From the NCBI GenBank assembly GCA_049999805.1, contig JBNGIO010006237.1:42852-106851 (forward strand): a DNA stretch of 64,000 nt, given 5' to 3'. Position 1 is the stretch's first letter, and each line of letters starts with the position of its first letter. A program made the position numbers and the translations under genes. The notes under the pieces are model-generated. The model did not search any database, was not told where the DNA came from, and saw only the letters and a program-made list of their open reading frames with translations. The DNA comes from Folioceros fuciformis. Taxonomy: Eukaryota; Anthocerotophyta; Anthocerotopsida; Anthocerotales. Positions 31,388 through 44,600 of this stretch are shown one piece after another.

Positions 31388-31855
31388 AAAAATATATTTT
31401 TTATTATTGAAAAAAAGATGGAAAGTCTCGTCTACTCCAAAGGTTGGAAGAACAACCCAAAGTTTAGGATTAAGGGTTAAGTGTTAAGGATTAATTAAAT
31501 TAACTTCATCTATACTATTATTGTATTATATATAAGAATATATGGATAGGAGACCATATCATAAAAGGTACTTCAAATCACATATGGTTTTTTTGTCCCA
31601 AAAATATCAGGATAGGAATACAAAACAATCATGTAAGAATTCAAAACACGTAACATGTACAGTATATACATATCATAACTATTCATTAAAAGTAAAGATT
31701 TCATAACAGTCTACATTAAACATATCATATTAGTCATTGACGGGACTAGTACCCTTTTTGACCTTTGGCCCTTTTGCTTTGGTTGTTCCTTCTATCTTAT
31801 CTTTCGAGTAGTTGGGACTTTCCATCTCTTTTCTTAATAATAAAAAATAATATTT
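31388..31855. mobile_element. MITE-like element with about 80-bp terminal inverted repeats
   Basis: The left end (31388-31455: TTTTTTATTATTGAAAAAAAGATGGAAAG and onward to GGAAGAACAACCC, quoted here in part) is the inverse of the right end (31775-31855). The intervening AT-rich 320 bases have no coding potential. Size and structure fit a non-autonomous DNA transposon. A related end occurs at 3838-3937. No clear target duplication could be called in the AT-rich flanks. Confidence 0.75.
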
Positions 31856-32269
31856 TATTGCATATATCATAATACATAGAGTTAATATGAACATTGAATA
31901 TTTCCAATTTTATTACATTATATAAAAGATATTTTATTCTTTACTTCAAAAAGATGTATTAAATATTCAAATTTAAATGTATTTCTATGACATTAAATCA
32001 AGGGTACTTCATTATTGTAATTTGAAGCATAACTTAAGCATTGAAGTGAAAACGCATGGAAGGAACATACTATACCTTGAGGAGTGATTCGGTATTAAAT
32101 AATTATAATTCATAGATATTGAAATTTTAAATTTTATTACGATGTGAATGCCGAATGTGATAGAAATTAGTTTGGAGAGATGCTGAAAACGAGGTTGCAA
32201 AAGGGCAGGGTAAGACATGCTTAGATCCACACATGCAGGTGTGAATTGACATGTACAAGAAACCCAGAA

Positions 32270-33045
32270 GTATGACGGATACAAAGCATGTGTTCGAGAG
32301 CTTAGAGCAAGAGATGAGAGCATTTCAATTGTACTCCAGAATGCAAGAGGAAGGTGCAATACCAGATAAGGCCACATATTTCTCAATGCTCAAGGTTTGT
32401 GATGGCATTGGAGCCTCTATGTTGACATAGTGAAAAGCGAGCTCGATTCAAAGCTGAGTGTGGGAAACACTCTTATTCAAGCATATGCAAAATGTGGTAG
32501 TTCGACTAATTCAAGGCTTGTTTTCAACTCCTTGACCAAGGGAAGTTAGATTTCATGGAATGCCATGATTGTAATGCATATCTTGTAGGGTGACTACGAT
32601 AAGACCATGGAGCGCTTTCAAGAAATGCACAACAGACACACGTTGAGTTGGTTGCTCATGTCTAGTATAGCCGTGTAGGAATGTTGTACAACGGTTTGTA
32701 CTGCTTCCAGTACTTGGTGAGAGACTATGGCATCGGTGCAACATACAAGCATTGTGTCAGCCTCATTGACCTTGTTAGCCGGGCATGACTCCTCCATAAG
32801 GCATAGGACTAAATGATGCACAGGTATGACCTACCTGGCTTCACAACTTGGATGTCTCTCCTCAATGTGTGCAAAATCCACTATAGTGTTGTGCTGGAAA
32901 GATGTGCATCCGAGCAAGCCGTGAGGCTGGAGCCGAAGCGCAATGCTCCATACATGATCATGGAGAACATAGATGCCCAGGAAAAAATGTGGGATTGTGC
33001 AGACAAAGTGCTTGAACTGAGAGCATAGTCACTTATGAACTTAGG
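32270..33045 (+). pseudogene. Pentatricopeptide-repeat (PPR) protein relic
   Basis: Successive plus-strand fragments read as PPR motifs: AFQLYSRMQEEGAIPDKATY followed by FSMLKVC; VGNTLIQAYAKCGS, SRLVFNSLTKGSWISWNAMI; then after stops TTWMSLLNVCKIHYSV and RLEPKRNAPYMIM-ENIDAQ-MWDCADKVLELR. The last part is the E-type region of plant PPR proteins. Stops, frameshifts and missing motifs show it is dead. It lies within AT-rich repeat DNA. Confidence 0.75.
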
Positions 33046-33839
33046 TTCGAGAATTGAAGTTCTGGAAGCTTGGAACCATAGATTTGATCTATGGGCGCAA
33101 TGGGAGTGGGAAAACAACCCAGCTGATTCTTCATATCTAGTTCCTTGAAAGGTAAACCTTCAGCTCATTATGTCATGCAGAAAGCAAGTCTCTTTTTCAG
33201 GGTGTAGAGCTTCCCTTGGATTGGCTGACTTCTTACATTGTCAACAACTTTGGTGAAGGTATTTTTTGACTAACATGATTAAGGATGAGCTTGTGTTTGG
33301 ATGTCCACAACTCACTGCTAATGAAGAGCGACCACTGGCATAATAGTTATCTTGCAGGGATTTCTTACAGAGAATTTCTAGTAGCAGCTACTTTGTAAGG
33401 GTCCCATTGGATTCTAAACAGTCCTTCAAAACATCAAAACTTCATCGAAGAATCCTTCAAAACTTTCTTCAGCACTATTGGATTAGGGCAGCATGTTCCA
33501 TAGATAGTCAGTCCATCTTAGATTTATAAATAGTTTGTCCACTATCTATCTACCATGTCTTCATGAATGTTCTAAAGCTCCTGCAAATTTCTATTCCTCC
33601 TAGCTAAGTGTTTCATTCATTTTAACTTTGGTTGGCTTGAAAGGCGGTGCTACAGCAGATCCACTTGTTGAAGCTCTTTAAGTTGCCAAACATTTCTTGT
33701 TCACATCCACCACCTCATATAAGTAGTCTTCATCATCCTCTTCCCCTTCAAGTTCATGTTTTTCTTCGACATTGTTCAAAAAATTCATTTGTTGTGGAAA
33801 AAGAGAATGTTGTCGAATTTGTTTCCATTGCGTTTATTT

Positions 33840-35560
33840 GAAAATTTGAGTTGAATGCCCTTCGAAAACTTATTTTTTCCCACCCATGTCTAATCGTTTC
33901 CTACATCATGCAGGAAATCATCAAATGTTTTAAACATGATGTTTAAAAAGTGTGTCCATGCATTGAATAGCTACTCACACACCTTGGGCTTCAATGTGTT
34001 TCAGTACCCCTTTTCCACCTTTCTTCAGCTGCTCTTAAATAGTGGTAGCTATCCACTTGATGAACTCACATTTAAAAGCATGCTTCAAAAGGATGTTGAG
34101 CAATAACATCAGCAGGTTATAACTTGATGCACCTTATAACTTGCTGGTGCATCTAGCAGGAACAAAGAGCACATAGATCATGGGGTTTGTATTTTTAAGC
34201 CAATCACATAGATCATGGGGTTAGTATTTTTAAGCCAATCAAGGAACTGCTTACTTTTTTGAACACGCCAACAATCTATAATCCAAATAATATTTTGTTT
34301 TGTGCCTAATTGTAATATTTCCAACTACCTTTCATAGTAGGGGAATATATTCTTCACAAAGGTCTTTGATGACTCTAGTGTAGACCAATGTGTGTTGGAA
34401 TATGTTGACTAAAAACTTGCCTTCTCACATAGCTTAGCACTGTCATGTGCTATCATGTGCTTTGGAAATTTGGCCTACTTCTTGTTCCTATGAAAATGAT
34501 CTATAGTAGTATCAAGCAACCTATTGTGAACGAAGACACCATTGCAGTCATTTGTCTTTTGTCCTGCACCCTAAGCACTTTCATTTATTTTGTCCCCTTA
34601 ACCTCCCAAGTGCGCTCTCCCTTTGTAGGAAGCAAGTGGATTCCTGTTTGATCAGTCTTGATCACAAGTTTCGGTGGAACACCATATGCTCGTGATAAGT
34701 AAGTTGTTATATATGCCATCAATTTTCCTTCATATTCCCATGTTTCTAGAAACTTGGAAGCTGCTATAGTAGATGCTAGATAGGACCATAAGAGTTCCTT
34801 CTTCATGAACTTTCTTGTCCAATCAATGCTAACTACAAATGTTCCCTTTCCAAGGAGTTCAGGTGCCCTTACTTGAATTATATCTCTCAACATGGGTTAG
34901 ATAAGAGGAGCTACAATTGCTTGTCCCTTGTCCCTTAAACTTCTCAAAAAATCACCAAGCTCTTTCTTCAAAACAGGTATGCCTTCTAAAGGACCCATGT
35001 TGATGGTTGATGATTGTTGATTGATGTTGTTGATTTTTTACTAACTGCAAGCTTGTATGCAGGCTTCAACTCCCATGTCTTCGAGTCAAAGCAAGTGTAT
35101 AAGGACCCACTCGTGAGCTTAGTGTATGAGTTGTCCATTCTTAGCTTTCCATAGGCAGTCTTTAGAAAACAGAAAGCATTAGAAAAGTTTCTATGCTTTC
35201 TAACACTTGCTTCTATAGAAGGCTATAAAGGATCTTGAAACCAATTAGTATAAGGACCTCGTTTCTGGTGTCGAACTCCCTTGCCATCCTCTTCTTCTTG
35301 TTTCATCCTCTTCATAGGTAAAAGAACTGCCTCACAAGTTGTCTTGCGCAGCCTTTCTATAGGTCGGTTGACAAGTGTTGACTTCAATACTTGCTCTTGT
35401 GTGGCAGCTACACTTGTAATAAACAAGTGATTGTCTCTCATAATTTTCACAATTTTAGCATCCCTCTCTTCTCTTTCAATGTTCTGAAACATGGATGTAA
35501 ATAAAGATTGCTTACTGGCTACCATGTTTGATTGCTTGCAAAACACCAACTCTAACAAAA
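33840..35560 (-). pseudogene. DDE-superfamily transposase relic
   Basis: Minus-strand fragments in order: an N-terminal basic region (RPIERLRKTTCEAVLLPMKR, HQKRGPYTNWF at 35.2-35.4 kb); SIDWTRKFMKKELLWSY, KLMAYITTYLSRAYGVPP and the catalytic-type KTDQTGIHLLPT-ERTWEVKGTK at 34.6-34.9 kb; then, with stops, a C-terminal PARCTSKL-PADV and FKCEF-like segment near 34.0-34.1 kb. The DQTGIH strand and the 'TSKLQPaDv' motif are characteristic of DDE endonucleases of DNA transposons related to the DDE_1 family. Several stops and a 40-base duplication at 34160-34235 break the frame. Confidence 0.75.
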
Positions 35561-35574
35561 AAAGAAAGGCTCCA

Positions 35575-36590
35575 AGTAGGTAGTTCTTGTTTAAGAAACT
35601 AAAGTTAATTCATAAACCTAGCCCTAATCTTGGGAACTAGGTCTTGTTTACAGAAAAACAAAAGTTTGTTTGAGAAACTAGAAAATGTTTACCAAACTAG
35701 GGCTTATGTCAAACTAGAGCTATACCTACATGTCTTACATAATATTGAATGTTGAAATTTAATAAAATTATTTAAAATAAATATTAAAATTCTAAAAATA
35801 TGGATTCTGATGTTCAATCTCTAAGCTTTTTAAAAAATAATTATGTCGACATTACCCCGTTGAACCACCTCGTAGGGTATAGTATTCATAATTACATGGT
35901 TATTAGATATGATATTCACAAGCGATTGGTATGTATGTTGAGCAGTACCAATTCTATAATATTAAATCAAAAGTACTTCATTATCGTACTTGAAACTTTA
36001 TCTGATCACAATTACTTCATTATTGTGCTTCAAAACATCATCTAAATACTCATGTTTAAACATATTGAAGAATCAACTTATAAATAAATCAAATATGATT
36101 GTTGAATCTAACATAATAAATATAGTTGGCATAGAATGAACTTTGAATAGTATCAATTCCATTCCATGACACTAAAACAAAAACACTTTATTGCAATACT
36201 TCAAAAATGATGTATAAATTTCCATTTAAATGTATTGAAGGATCATATTCATAAACCTATCACATATGGTTGCTGAATATGACTTATTATAGGTTGCTAA
36301 CAAAAACTAATGGTACCAATTTTACGACATTGAATCAAAAGTACTTCTTCATTATACTTCAAAAGATTATTGTACTTCAAAGTATGGTATGATCATTCAA
36401 ATGCATTGAAGGATCACATTCAAAAACATATCATATATGGTTGTTGAATATGACCTATTAACTAATAACTAATATTACATATAATTTACATAACTTACTA
36501 ACTTACATATAACTAATATTAACACATAAATAATTAGTTCATTAGAGTTGATTTAATATACGATAAATTTGTGCTTGTAGATAAAGTAAT
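35575..36590. other. AT-rich repeat DNA with diverged 'tacttcattattgtacttcaaa' units
   Basis: Loose, highly diverged repeats of about 100-130 bases share 'aagtacttcattat-gtacttcaaa' and 'tatgacctatta'-like segments. One such unit also occurs near 31990. No coding potential. Confidence 0.6.
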
Positions 36591-36599
36591 ATCTTATAC

Positions 36600-37020
36600 T
36601 TAACTCATTGGAGTTTGGTAGTTAAGTAATTCTCTAATCCTGTCACTATAGGAATGCCATCTATACTAGTCATCATTGATCACTCTTTGCTCATTATAGT
36701 TTGGTGGCTAAGCAATCGTCTAATCTCATCACCATACGATTGTCATCTATACTAGTTATACCTCATCACCCCTAGCTCTTTGCAATTTGGTGCTTAAGCA
36801 ATCCCTTACACCATACGATTGTCATCTATAATAGTTATACCTCATCACCCCTAGCTCATTGCAATTTGGTGCTTAAGCAATCCCTTACTCTCATTGCTTA
36901 GATAATAGGATATCTGTCATCTCTCATTACTCTTAGCTCATTGCAATTTGGTGCTTAAGCAATCCCTTACTCTCATTGCTTGGAGAATAGGATATATGTC
37001 ATCTCTCATTATTCTTAGCT
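36600..37020 (+). repeat. About 80-bp tandem repeat (GCAATTTGGTGCTTAAGCAA unit)
   Basis: The phrase 'gcaatttggtgcttaagcaa' starts at 36782, 36861 and 36943, spaced 79 and 82 bases. More diverged copies extend left to about 36600. A related copy set occurs at 38160-38345. Confidence 0.85.
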
Positions 37021-37129
37021 CTAGTAGGAAATACATTGAGTGGGAAATACTTTATGGCTATACTTCAAAGAACCACATGTATTCAAAAGCGCTTCATGTA
37101 CTTCAAAGGAACATTTTTTGCACATGATT

Positions 37130-37660
37130 GTAATTCAAAGGATCACATAAAAGTGTTGAAGCATCACATTCAAAAGCACATCATAATTGTACTTGGAAGG
37201 ATCACATAAAAGTGTTGAAGCATCACATTCAAAAGCACATCATAATTGTACTTGGAAGGATCACATGAAAGTGTTGAAGCATCATAATCAAAAGCACTTC
37301 GTGATTGTACTTCGAAGGATCATATGCAAGTGTTGAAGCATCATAATCAAAAGCACGATTGTACTTCTTCGTGTACTTCGANNNNNNNNNNNNNNNNNNN
37401 NNNNNNNNNNNNNNNNNNNNNNNNNNNNNNNNNNNNNNNNNNNNNNNNNNNNNNNNNNNNNNNNNNNNNNNNNNNNNNNNNAAGCATCATAATCAAAAGC
37501 ACGATTGTACTTCTTCGTGTACTTCGAAGAATCATATGAAAGTGTAAAAGTATCACAATCAAAAGGACTTAATGATTGTACTTCAAAGAACTATATTAAA
37601 GTGTTAAATTATTACAATCAAAAGCAATTCATGAATGTACTTCGAAGGATCGCATGAAAG
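37130..37660 (+). repeat. 59-bp satellite array interrupted by a gap
   Basis: Units start with 'atcaca-taaaagtgttgaag' at 37142, 37201, 37260 and 37319, exactly 59 bases apart, and continue after the gap with more divergence. Includes 'caaaagcac' and 'attgtactt-gaagg' in each unit. Confidence 0.9.
37382..37481. other. Assembly gap (100 N) in the 59-bp satellite
   Basis: 46 bases at 37336-37381 are repeated exactly at 37482-37527. The real copy number of the satellite is therefore unknown. Confidence 0.95.
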
Positions 37661-39066
37661 TTTGAAAACTAGACAAGAACTATCATGTCAAGCAATGCAT
37701 AAGAGGGTGACCTCGCAAAGTCCTCATCCCACTATACGAAGCTAGAATAGTCGTCATAATGGCTCAACAATGCAACGTAATAAGACAAACGATTTGCAAA
37801 TTATCATATTTTGAACTTCATGGTTTTGCACAACGTTTCTTTAGGTGATTTTTCCACAAGGCCAAAAAAAATGTTTTACATTGGAGACACCTTTAGGAAA
37901 TTATTTCTCACTCAACATTCTTCAGCTACATTAGAACCCTTTGCAAAATATGATGTTATATGTGGAACTTATCTACACAAACTAAGAAGAACAATTGACT
38001 TAAGCCCTATAGGCCCAAAAATCTAGACAAAATATGCACAAACCTTCTTATTATATGCTTTGTTTCTATGCAATGAATCATGTTCAAAGTAGACAAGCTT
38101 TAAGGTGTGACATATTTGTGCCTATTGATTAAGCGACATCTTATTCTATGTCCTCCTTTGATGCGTGACACATAAATACTTAGCTCATTGGAGTTTGATG
38201 GTTAAGTAATCCTCTTATCTCATCGCTATAGATACGTCATCTATACCAGTCATCCCTGTCACTCCTAGCTAGTTAAAGATCGGCAGTTAAATAATCCTTT
38301 GGTCTCATTGTTGTTATGATAGGATACCTTTCTTCCCTCACTACTCCTAGATCTTGGTGGCCTTTGTAATCTAGAGTTATTCAAGGTCCCTCACTATAGG
38401 ATTTCTTTGTCTCACCTAGAAACAAGTCCCTATTGTTCCGAAACCTTATGGATCGTTGGTTAATGATCTTTCATTGACTAACCCTCGAGAGGGACTTTTT
38501 TCTGTAAAGGTTTGAACGGTATGAAGCCCTCCAAAAGATTATCTCAATTGTCTAGCTTATAAAGAGAGCAATTTATGTAAGAATAAGAAGCTCTACTTTA
38601 TGTATTGTCCTTTCTGAAAAAAATATGTTGTGAGGTTAGGCTAAACTCTAGGGCAGCAATGGATCACTCGTATTGTATTTTGTGGTTTTAGGAATTACTC
38701 TATTTACTAACTCAAATTTCTATCCATAATAATTGTAATCCAATATTAAGACTTCATAAAATATTATAGTCATGACTATTTACACTTGTCCCTAATGGAA
38801 ATATTTCATTGAAAGAATTGTGTACATAAACAAGAAAGTGTCATCCTCAACAAATGCGGACGGTGTTCACAGAATGTGGGAGTGCAACGGCTGGCTAATT
38901 TTGTCGTGGGATCCGTCTGATATTTCTTATATGACACCATAAAAGAGAGCCAGCCGTTTGCCATTCTGTCTTCCCGCTCCCTCGTTATTGTCGCCAAGTG
39001 AAATCTGAGAAGCACCGATTTGGCAGCGACAATAGCGCGTACGCACATTGCTCTTGAGAGATCGCT
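37661..39066. other. AT-rich DNA upstream of SMO2
   Basis: No gene. A copy of the 80-bp repeat family lies at about 38160-38345. Composition returns to gene-like from about 38820, so the SMO2 promoter is probably within 38800-39066. Confidence 0.5.
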
Positions 39067-40472
39067 ATGGGTACTGCGTTGGAGTCTGCGTGGCTGGTTT
39101 TGACGAATAACTTTTCGGACTTTCAACTCGCTGCATTCGGGAGCTTCATCATACATGAAAGCGTGTTCTTCCTGTCTGGCTTACCCTACCTTCTGATGGA
39201 GACGTGGGGCCTGCAAAAGTATAAGATCCAGGTCTGTTTCCTCTTTTCCGTGTTCGGCGCAATGTCGTAGTCGATGTCGGGCTTTTCCCAGTTTTGACGC
39301 CAGGCATTTTTGTGAGGCTTGCGTATTGGTCCCTGTTGCATCTACAGCCAAAGATGAATACTCCAGCTGCACAAGAAAAGTGCATTGTCCGTTTGCTTCT
39401 GTATCACTTTGGAGTTAATCTACCGGTCATGGTGGCCTCCTACCCAGTTTTTAAGTATATGGGTTTCAGAAGTACACTGCCCCTGCCCTCATGGTGAAGT
39501 AACCCTCCATCAACTTCTCTGACGTTTCCAAAAATTTCGATCTCGTGCTTGACCTGCGAGTGATGTTTACGAGGTTTTGTAGGTCGACCATCTGCTTTCA
39601 AATCGCTGCATATTTTATTCTGGAGGACTTCATTTTTTACTGGGGTCACAGAGTCCTTCATACCAAGTGGCTCTACAAGCATGTTCACAGCGTCCACCAT
39701 GAGTGAGTCCATCGTGTTGAGCACTCTTCGTTAATTTGGACTGTCTGACCAGGAATTTGGCTTGTGTAATCCTAATCGAATGTACATGAATCTTGGCTTA
39801 TAGCTTTGGATGTGAACCCCCAAGATCTGATCTGTGATGGTCTTGACAATTTGGTCTCTGTAGGTATGCTACTCCATTTGGATTGACGTCAGAATATGCT
39901 CACCCTGCTGAGATCCTTTTTCTGGGTTTTGCAACCATCTTTGGGCCTGCGATCACGGGTCCCCACCTGCTTACTCTATGGCTGTGGATGAGCGTCCGAG
40001 TTTTAGAGACCGTTGAAGCTCATTGTGGATATGACTTCCCTTGGAGCCTGTCAAGATTCCTACCGATATATGGCGGGTGGGTTTTGTCTGGAACCTTGCA
40101 GTGGTCGGGGCTTGTGTGTTGATCCCGTCTAATGTGGAATGTGTGAGCAGGGCGGATTTTCATGACTATCACCACCGGCTTCTCTATACGAAATCTGGAA
40201 ATTATGCATCAACTTTCACTTACATGGACTGGTAGGTTCTTGTCTTGTCCATGGGTTTTGATATGACTGGACTGCAACGGTATGCAGAGAAGCACATCAT
40301 TTTGTAGTTCGGTTGTGTGTGTGTTTTCGAGTTTTATCCTGTGATGCTGTTCATGACGGCGTGTGCAACTCTTGTGTCCTCCTGTAGGCTCTTTGGCACA
40401 GATAAGGGTTACCGCAAATTAAAGGCGATCGCAAAGAAAAAGGAAGGTGAAAGTGCTACAAAGAGCTGCTGA
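39067..40472 (+). CDS. SMO2: Sterol 4-alpha-methyl oxidase, SMO2 type
   Basis: Six exons: 39067-39231, 39348-39493, 39583-39702, 39864-40076, 40151-40231 and 40388-40472; 269 residues, all phases consistent, family length. N-terminus FSDFQLAAFGSFIIHESVFF contains the first membrane segment. The three His clusters of the membrane fatty-acid-hydroxylase superfamily are present: GHRVLH, HSVHHEYATPFGLTSEYAHP and HDYHHRLLYTKSGNY. Further segments (EILFLGFATIFGPAITGPHL, RVLETVEAHCGYDFPWS) are nearly as in Arabidopsis SMO2. It is an ER enzyme that removes the 4-alpha-methyl group from 24-ethylidenelophenol-type sterol intermediates, using cytochrome b5 and a di-iron centre. Substrate class is inferred from the SMO2 similarity. 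Confidence 0.95.
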
Positions 40473-41658
40473 TGGATCGAGAACATGATAATGACGCTCG
40501 CCCGAGTGCTGCCAGTGTTGCGTACAGTGTCGGTCGCTTCCAACAGTTTCCTGGAACTCAGAATCGGCTTTGGAATGCTCACTATGATGCGAGGTGTTTC
40601 TTTCGGAGAACGCATCTACTGCGGACTCACGAACTCCCTGGGCAACACCAAATCTGAGCGGCTCACGGTTGTCAGGGATAGTCTTGCAAATGACGGGATC
40701 GTTGGCCAAGGAAGTTGCCTTGCGACACGTCCTACACCAGGAAACATCCGATCAAACAAATGTTTGAGAGGCATTTTCGCCAAGAAAGCTTTATTTGTGA
40801 CAATGTGATCTGGTTACTGGAACTTGTAAATGGGTCATCCAAATGTGTAGGGTCCTGTGGGCTTAGACAGTAGTATACAGGCGGCCTTTAAGACTGCTGG
40901 ACAGATACTACTGTGATCTTCTAGCAATCCATACCCTGTCGAGAACAAACTTGGTGGATGAGAAATGATAAGATTGTTACTTATACCCTGCAAAGGACAT
41001 AACCCTACATTTCATGGAGATGAAATATTTAATTTATGATTTCTCACTATAGGGGACTTCATTATAAATAGAATTGGGAAGAAATAAACTATTTCTCTGT
41101 CTCCTAAACCCCCCGAGTCCAACGTGAGGAAGGATGAAAAAGAGGATGACGCATGACAGCCCTCGCTCAGAGCCCCTCAGCGAAGCCTGGAAGAAACCGT
41201 CCGCAACGAAAACGAGGGTTCGTGTCCTGGTCCGCGCACCTCACTGCCGGTCCAGCGGATCCTTTAGACACAGACTTTGTGCATTTTAATATTTTGACCC
41301 TACGATGCCATTCACTCCCACGAATTTCCTGGGGGACGATTCACTTCCTCGAATTTTCTGGAGGAACTTAGCCAAGGAGGGGCTGTAGTCGATGGATTAA
41401 TCTCTCAAGCAAAGTTTTGCTGCACGGAGTCTGCTAAATCAGCTGTAGCGCATCCACCATCCCTCGGTATCACTGGCAAAGGATCTCGTTTAACAAGGGA
41501 CTCGTTCCGTTGGACGACATGTGTGACCTGGAGCCGCATTGTCACCACTCGTGACAGCTCAAATTGGAGAACCCGCCTGCTGACGCCGTCGGGAGATTTC
41601 TCTTCAGGCGCGGGTGCTGTCGAGGAATTTCGATTCGGCCAAACGTTTCCGATCCACA
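40473..41658. other. Intergenic between SMO2 and NSF
   Basis: 3' flank of SMO2 and 5' flank/leader of NSF. Frames at 40485-40808 and 41153-41371 have no recognisable similarity. Confidence 0.5.
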
Positions 41659-44600
41659 ATGTCAGGGTACAGGAGGCCTGCAGACACTTACAAACAAACT
41701 GGTCCAACGTCGACCAGACCTGCATCTGCGAGCGGTGGTATGAAGGTCGTGAATACCCCATCCGTCGAGCTCGCGCTCACCAATTGTGCATACTGCTCTA
41801 ACCACGATTTCGAGTACTTTGCGACCCGAGATCAAAGGCAGGCGCTGGCGTTGGTGAACAACAATTTGGTTCTGAGTGTGCAATATCCATCCTCACAAGT
41901 GGCATGTCGTCTTTCAATATTTTTCGCCTGCCTCAATTTTGTAGCGTCACTGTGATGGATACGGAAGTATGCATTTTTGTTGTCAGTTACGGTTTGCTGG
42001 CTGGACTCTGTTGATTGCACCATCTTGCACTTCTTTGATGCTGCGGAAGTGCGGTGTGATCGAAATTGGGAGAAGCACGTACTCCGAATTTTGGAAATGA
42101 TGTTGCACCTTGACGGCAAGCTGCACTGCTCATGAGGCCGTCCAGGATGGTCAGTTCGCCCTAAATGCTGTCCAGCGCCGGAACCTTATGGTGTCAACAG
42201 GGGATTCGTTGACAGTCGCCAGGTTAGCGCTGAAGCTGGGCATGGCATCTCATAGATGCTTTTGATTGTTGCCGTGAAGCATGAGGAAGCTCCTGTAAAA
42301 AGATTCAGATGACTATTGAGTCAGCTTCAGGTTCCACTTGCAGGGATGCCCCCGTCCACTTCACTGGAATCTGATGGACTGCATTGTGTTTCAGGTTTAT
42401 ACCCGCAGAGTCCAACTTCAAATTGGTTGTCCTTACCACAGAACTGGAATTCTTCAAACATCGTCCAGGAAAGAACGAGCAGGTTAGACTGATGATGGTG
42501 TTTCTGGCAGCTGAAGTACGTACAAGGTTGGGACTTTGCTTCACAAGCCGTGGGAGTGTTTTTCACTGATATGATGTTTTGCAGCTCGATGCCAATGTTT
42601 TGTCTGCAGAAGTTCAAAGGAGATTTGCGGGGCAGGTGTGGTGCTTGTTTGCTGGCAGCTTGTCGATTTCTGTGTTCTGCTCCAGAGGGTCACCAGCGAT
42701 TTGATGTGACTAGAGTTGGCTACTTGCAGGTCTTCACCGTGGGACAAAAGCTGTCATTTGAGTACGTCGGGACGAACTATGTCCTTGCAGTGGTGCAGAC
42801 TATTGTGGAAGGTCAACTGGACACAGATTCCTCTACCCGAGGACTTTTGACCAAAGAAACAACTGTTCTCTTTGAAACGCCAAGTAATTCTGGCATAAAG
42901 GTGAGCATGGTCTGTTGGGGAATGTTCAGGAGATCATGGGATCATCAAAGCAATGCGTGTGCAGATCTTGTACACTAAACAAGCTGATCCTTACATCTGC
43001 CCCGTTGAGCTCGTGCTGCTCTGTGCTCCAGATTTTGAATCAGCGCGGAGGTTCAGCAACTAATCTGTTCAAGTCCAAAGAAATCAATTTCACAAAGCTG
43101 GGGATTGGTGGCCTTGATGCAGAATTTGCTGATATTTTTCGAAGGGCATTTGCATCCAGGGTTTTTCCCCCACATGTGATCAGCAAGTAAGAAATTGAGG
43201 TTTTTGTTGTTGGATATCATCCCAGTTGCTTGTGGCTCTAGTTCATCAAGGCTTCTACTTTCTGGGATGAATACTTTCCTGAATATCTGTTGTGCATGGT
43301 GAGACTGGCTAGGGATAAAAGTTAGTAGCTGTTGTCTGGCTGCTTAGGTTGGGTATAAGCCACGTGAAGGGACTCTTACTTTTTGGGCCCCCTGGTACGG
43401 GAAAGACCCTTATTGCCCGACAGATAGGGAAGATGTTAAACGGCCGTGAACCAAAGGTACTGAAACATTGGGCTGTATTCTATTGGATGTCAACCAGTCC
43501 AAGGTGGCTGATGTGTAGACTAAATCAAATTTTTTCTTGAGGTCTTGTGGTGCATATGTGTGAGATGTATGGCAAGTGATGTTCAATCAATTTGTACAAT
43601 CTGCAGGTTGTCAATGGCCCTGAAGTCCTTAGCAAGTTTGTTGGCGAGACAGAGAAGAATGTGAGGGATCTGTTTGCAGATGCAGAGAGTGATCAGAGGA
43701 CGCGTGGTATGTATTTAGTGGTTTCCTATTGGGACGTGGAAGTAACACTCCATGTTGTTGGGTTTGTTTGATCTTGATAGCTGTGCTCAGTTTGTCTCAT
43801 CGTATATGTCTACAGGTGAACAGAGTGACTTACATATTATCATTTTTGATGAAATTGATGCGATATGCAAGGTTCCCTTTCCCTACCCAACCCTGACATC
43901 CCTTTTTGCGCTTCATGTGGGGAAGACTGGTGATCTATGTTCCTTTGTCTAGACGGGGGAAGTGCTAACATCCTATTCCTTGTCAGGCTCGAGGATCAAC
44001 TAGAGATGGCACAGGGGTGCACGATAGCATCGTAAACCAACTTCTGACCAAGGTACTATCAGATCGTCTGTGTTGTCGTATGCTCAGATACTCTGCTTCT
44101 CTTTGGCTGTGGTCGTTTCTATGGGACTTGATATTCTTGAGGAACTTTACAATCCCATGTCTGTGCTTATCGTGAGGTGCTCTCAGATTGATGGAGTGGA
44201 GGCCTTGAACAATATCCTTCTTATTGGAATGACAAACAGGAAAGATCTGCTCGATGAAGCTCTGCTACGGTAAGACATGGATAGAACTTCAGATGTTCCA
44301 ACTAACGTGATAATTTCGGTGGAACGTGGATGTGAATCTGCTGCACGGATGTAGTGATGCCTTTGGCCAAGCAGTTGACCGTTTCCTCACTATCTCCCTG
44401 GGTAATAGTTGAATACAAAATGATGTACAGGCCCGGCCGTCTGGAGGTGCAAATTGAAATAGGACTGCCAGACGAAAAAGGACGTCTTCAGATACTTTCA
44501 ATACACTCGAATCGAATGCGAGAGAGCTCCTTTCTTGCTGCAGATGTCAGTCTGGAGGAACTGGGTAAGTCCCACACACTCATGTTGGCATCATATGTCC

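Noticed and set aside
37130-37660. Regular 59-bp repeats resembling a CRISPR array
   Set aside because: Units are head-to-tail with no unique spacers, and the genome is eukaryotic; it is a satellite.
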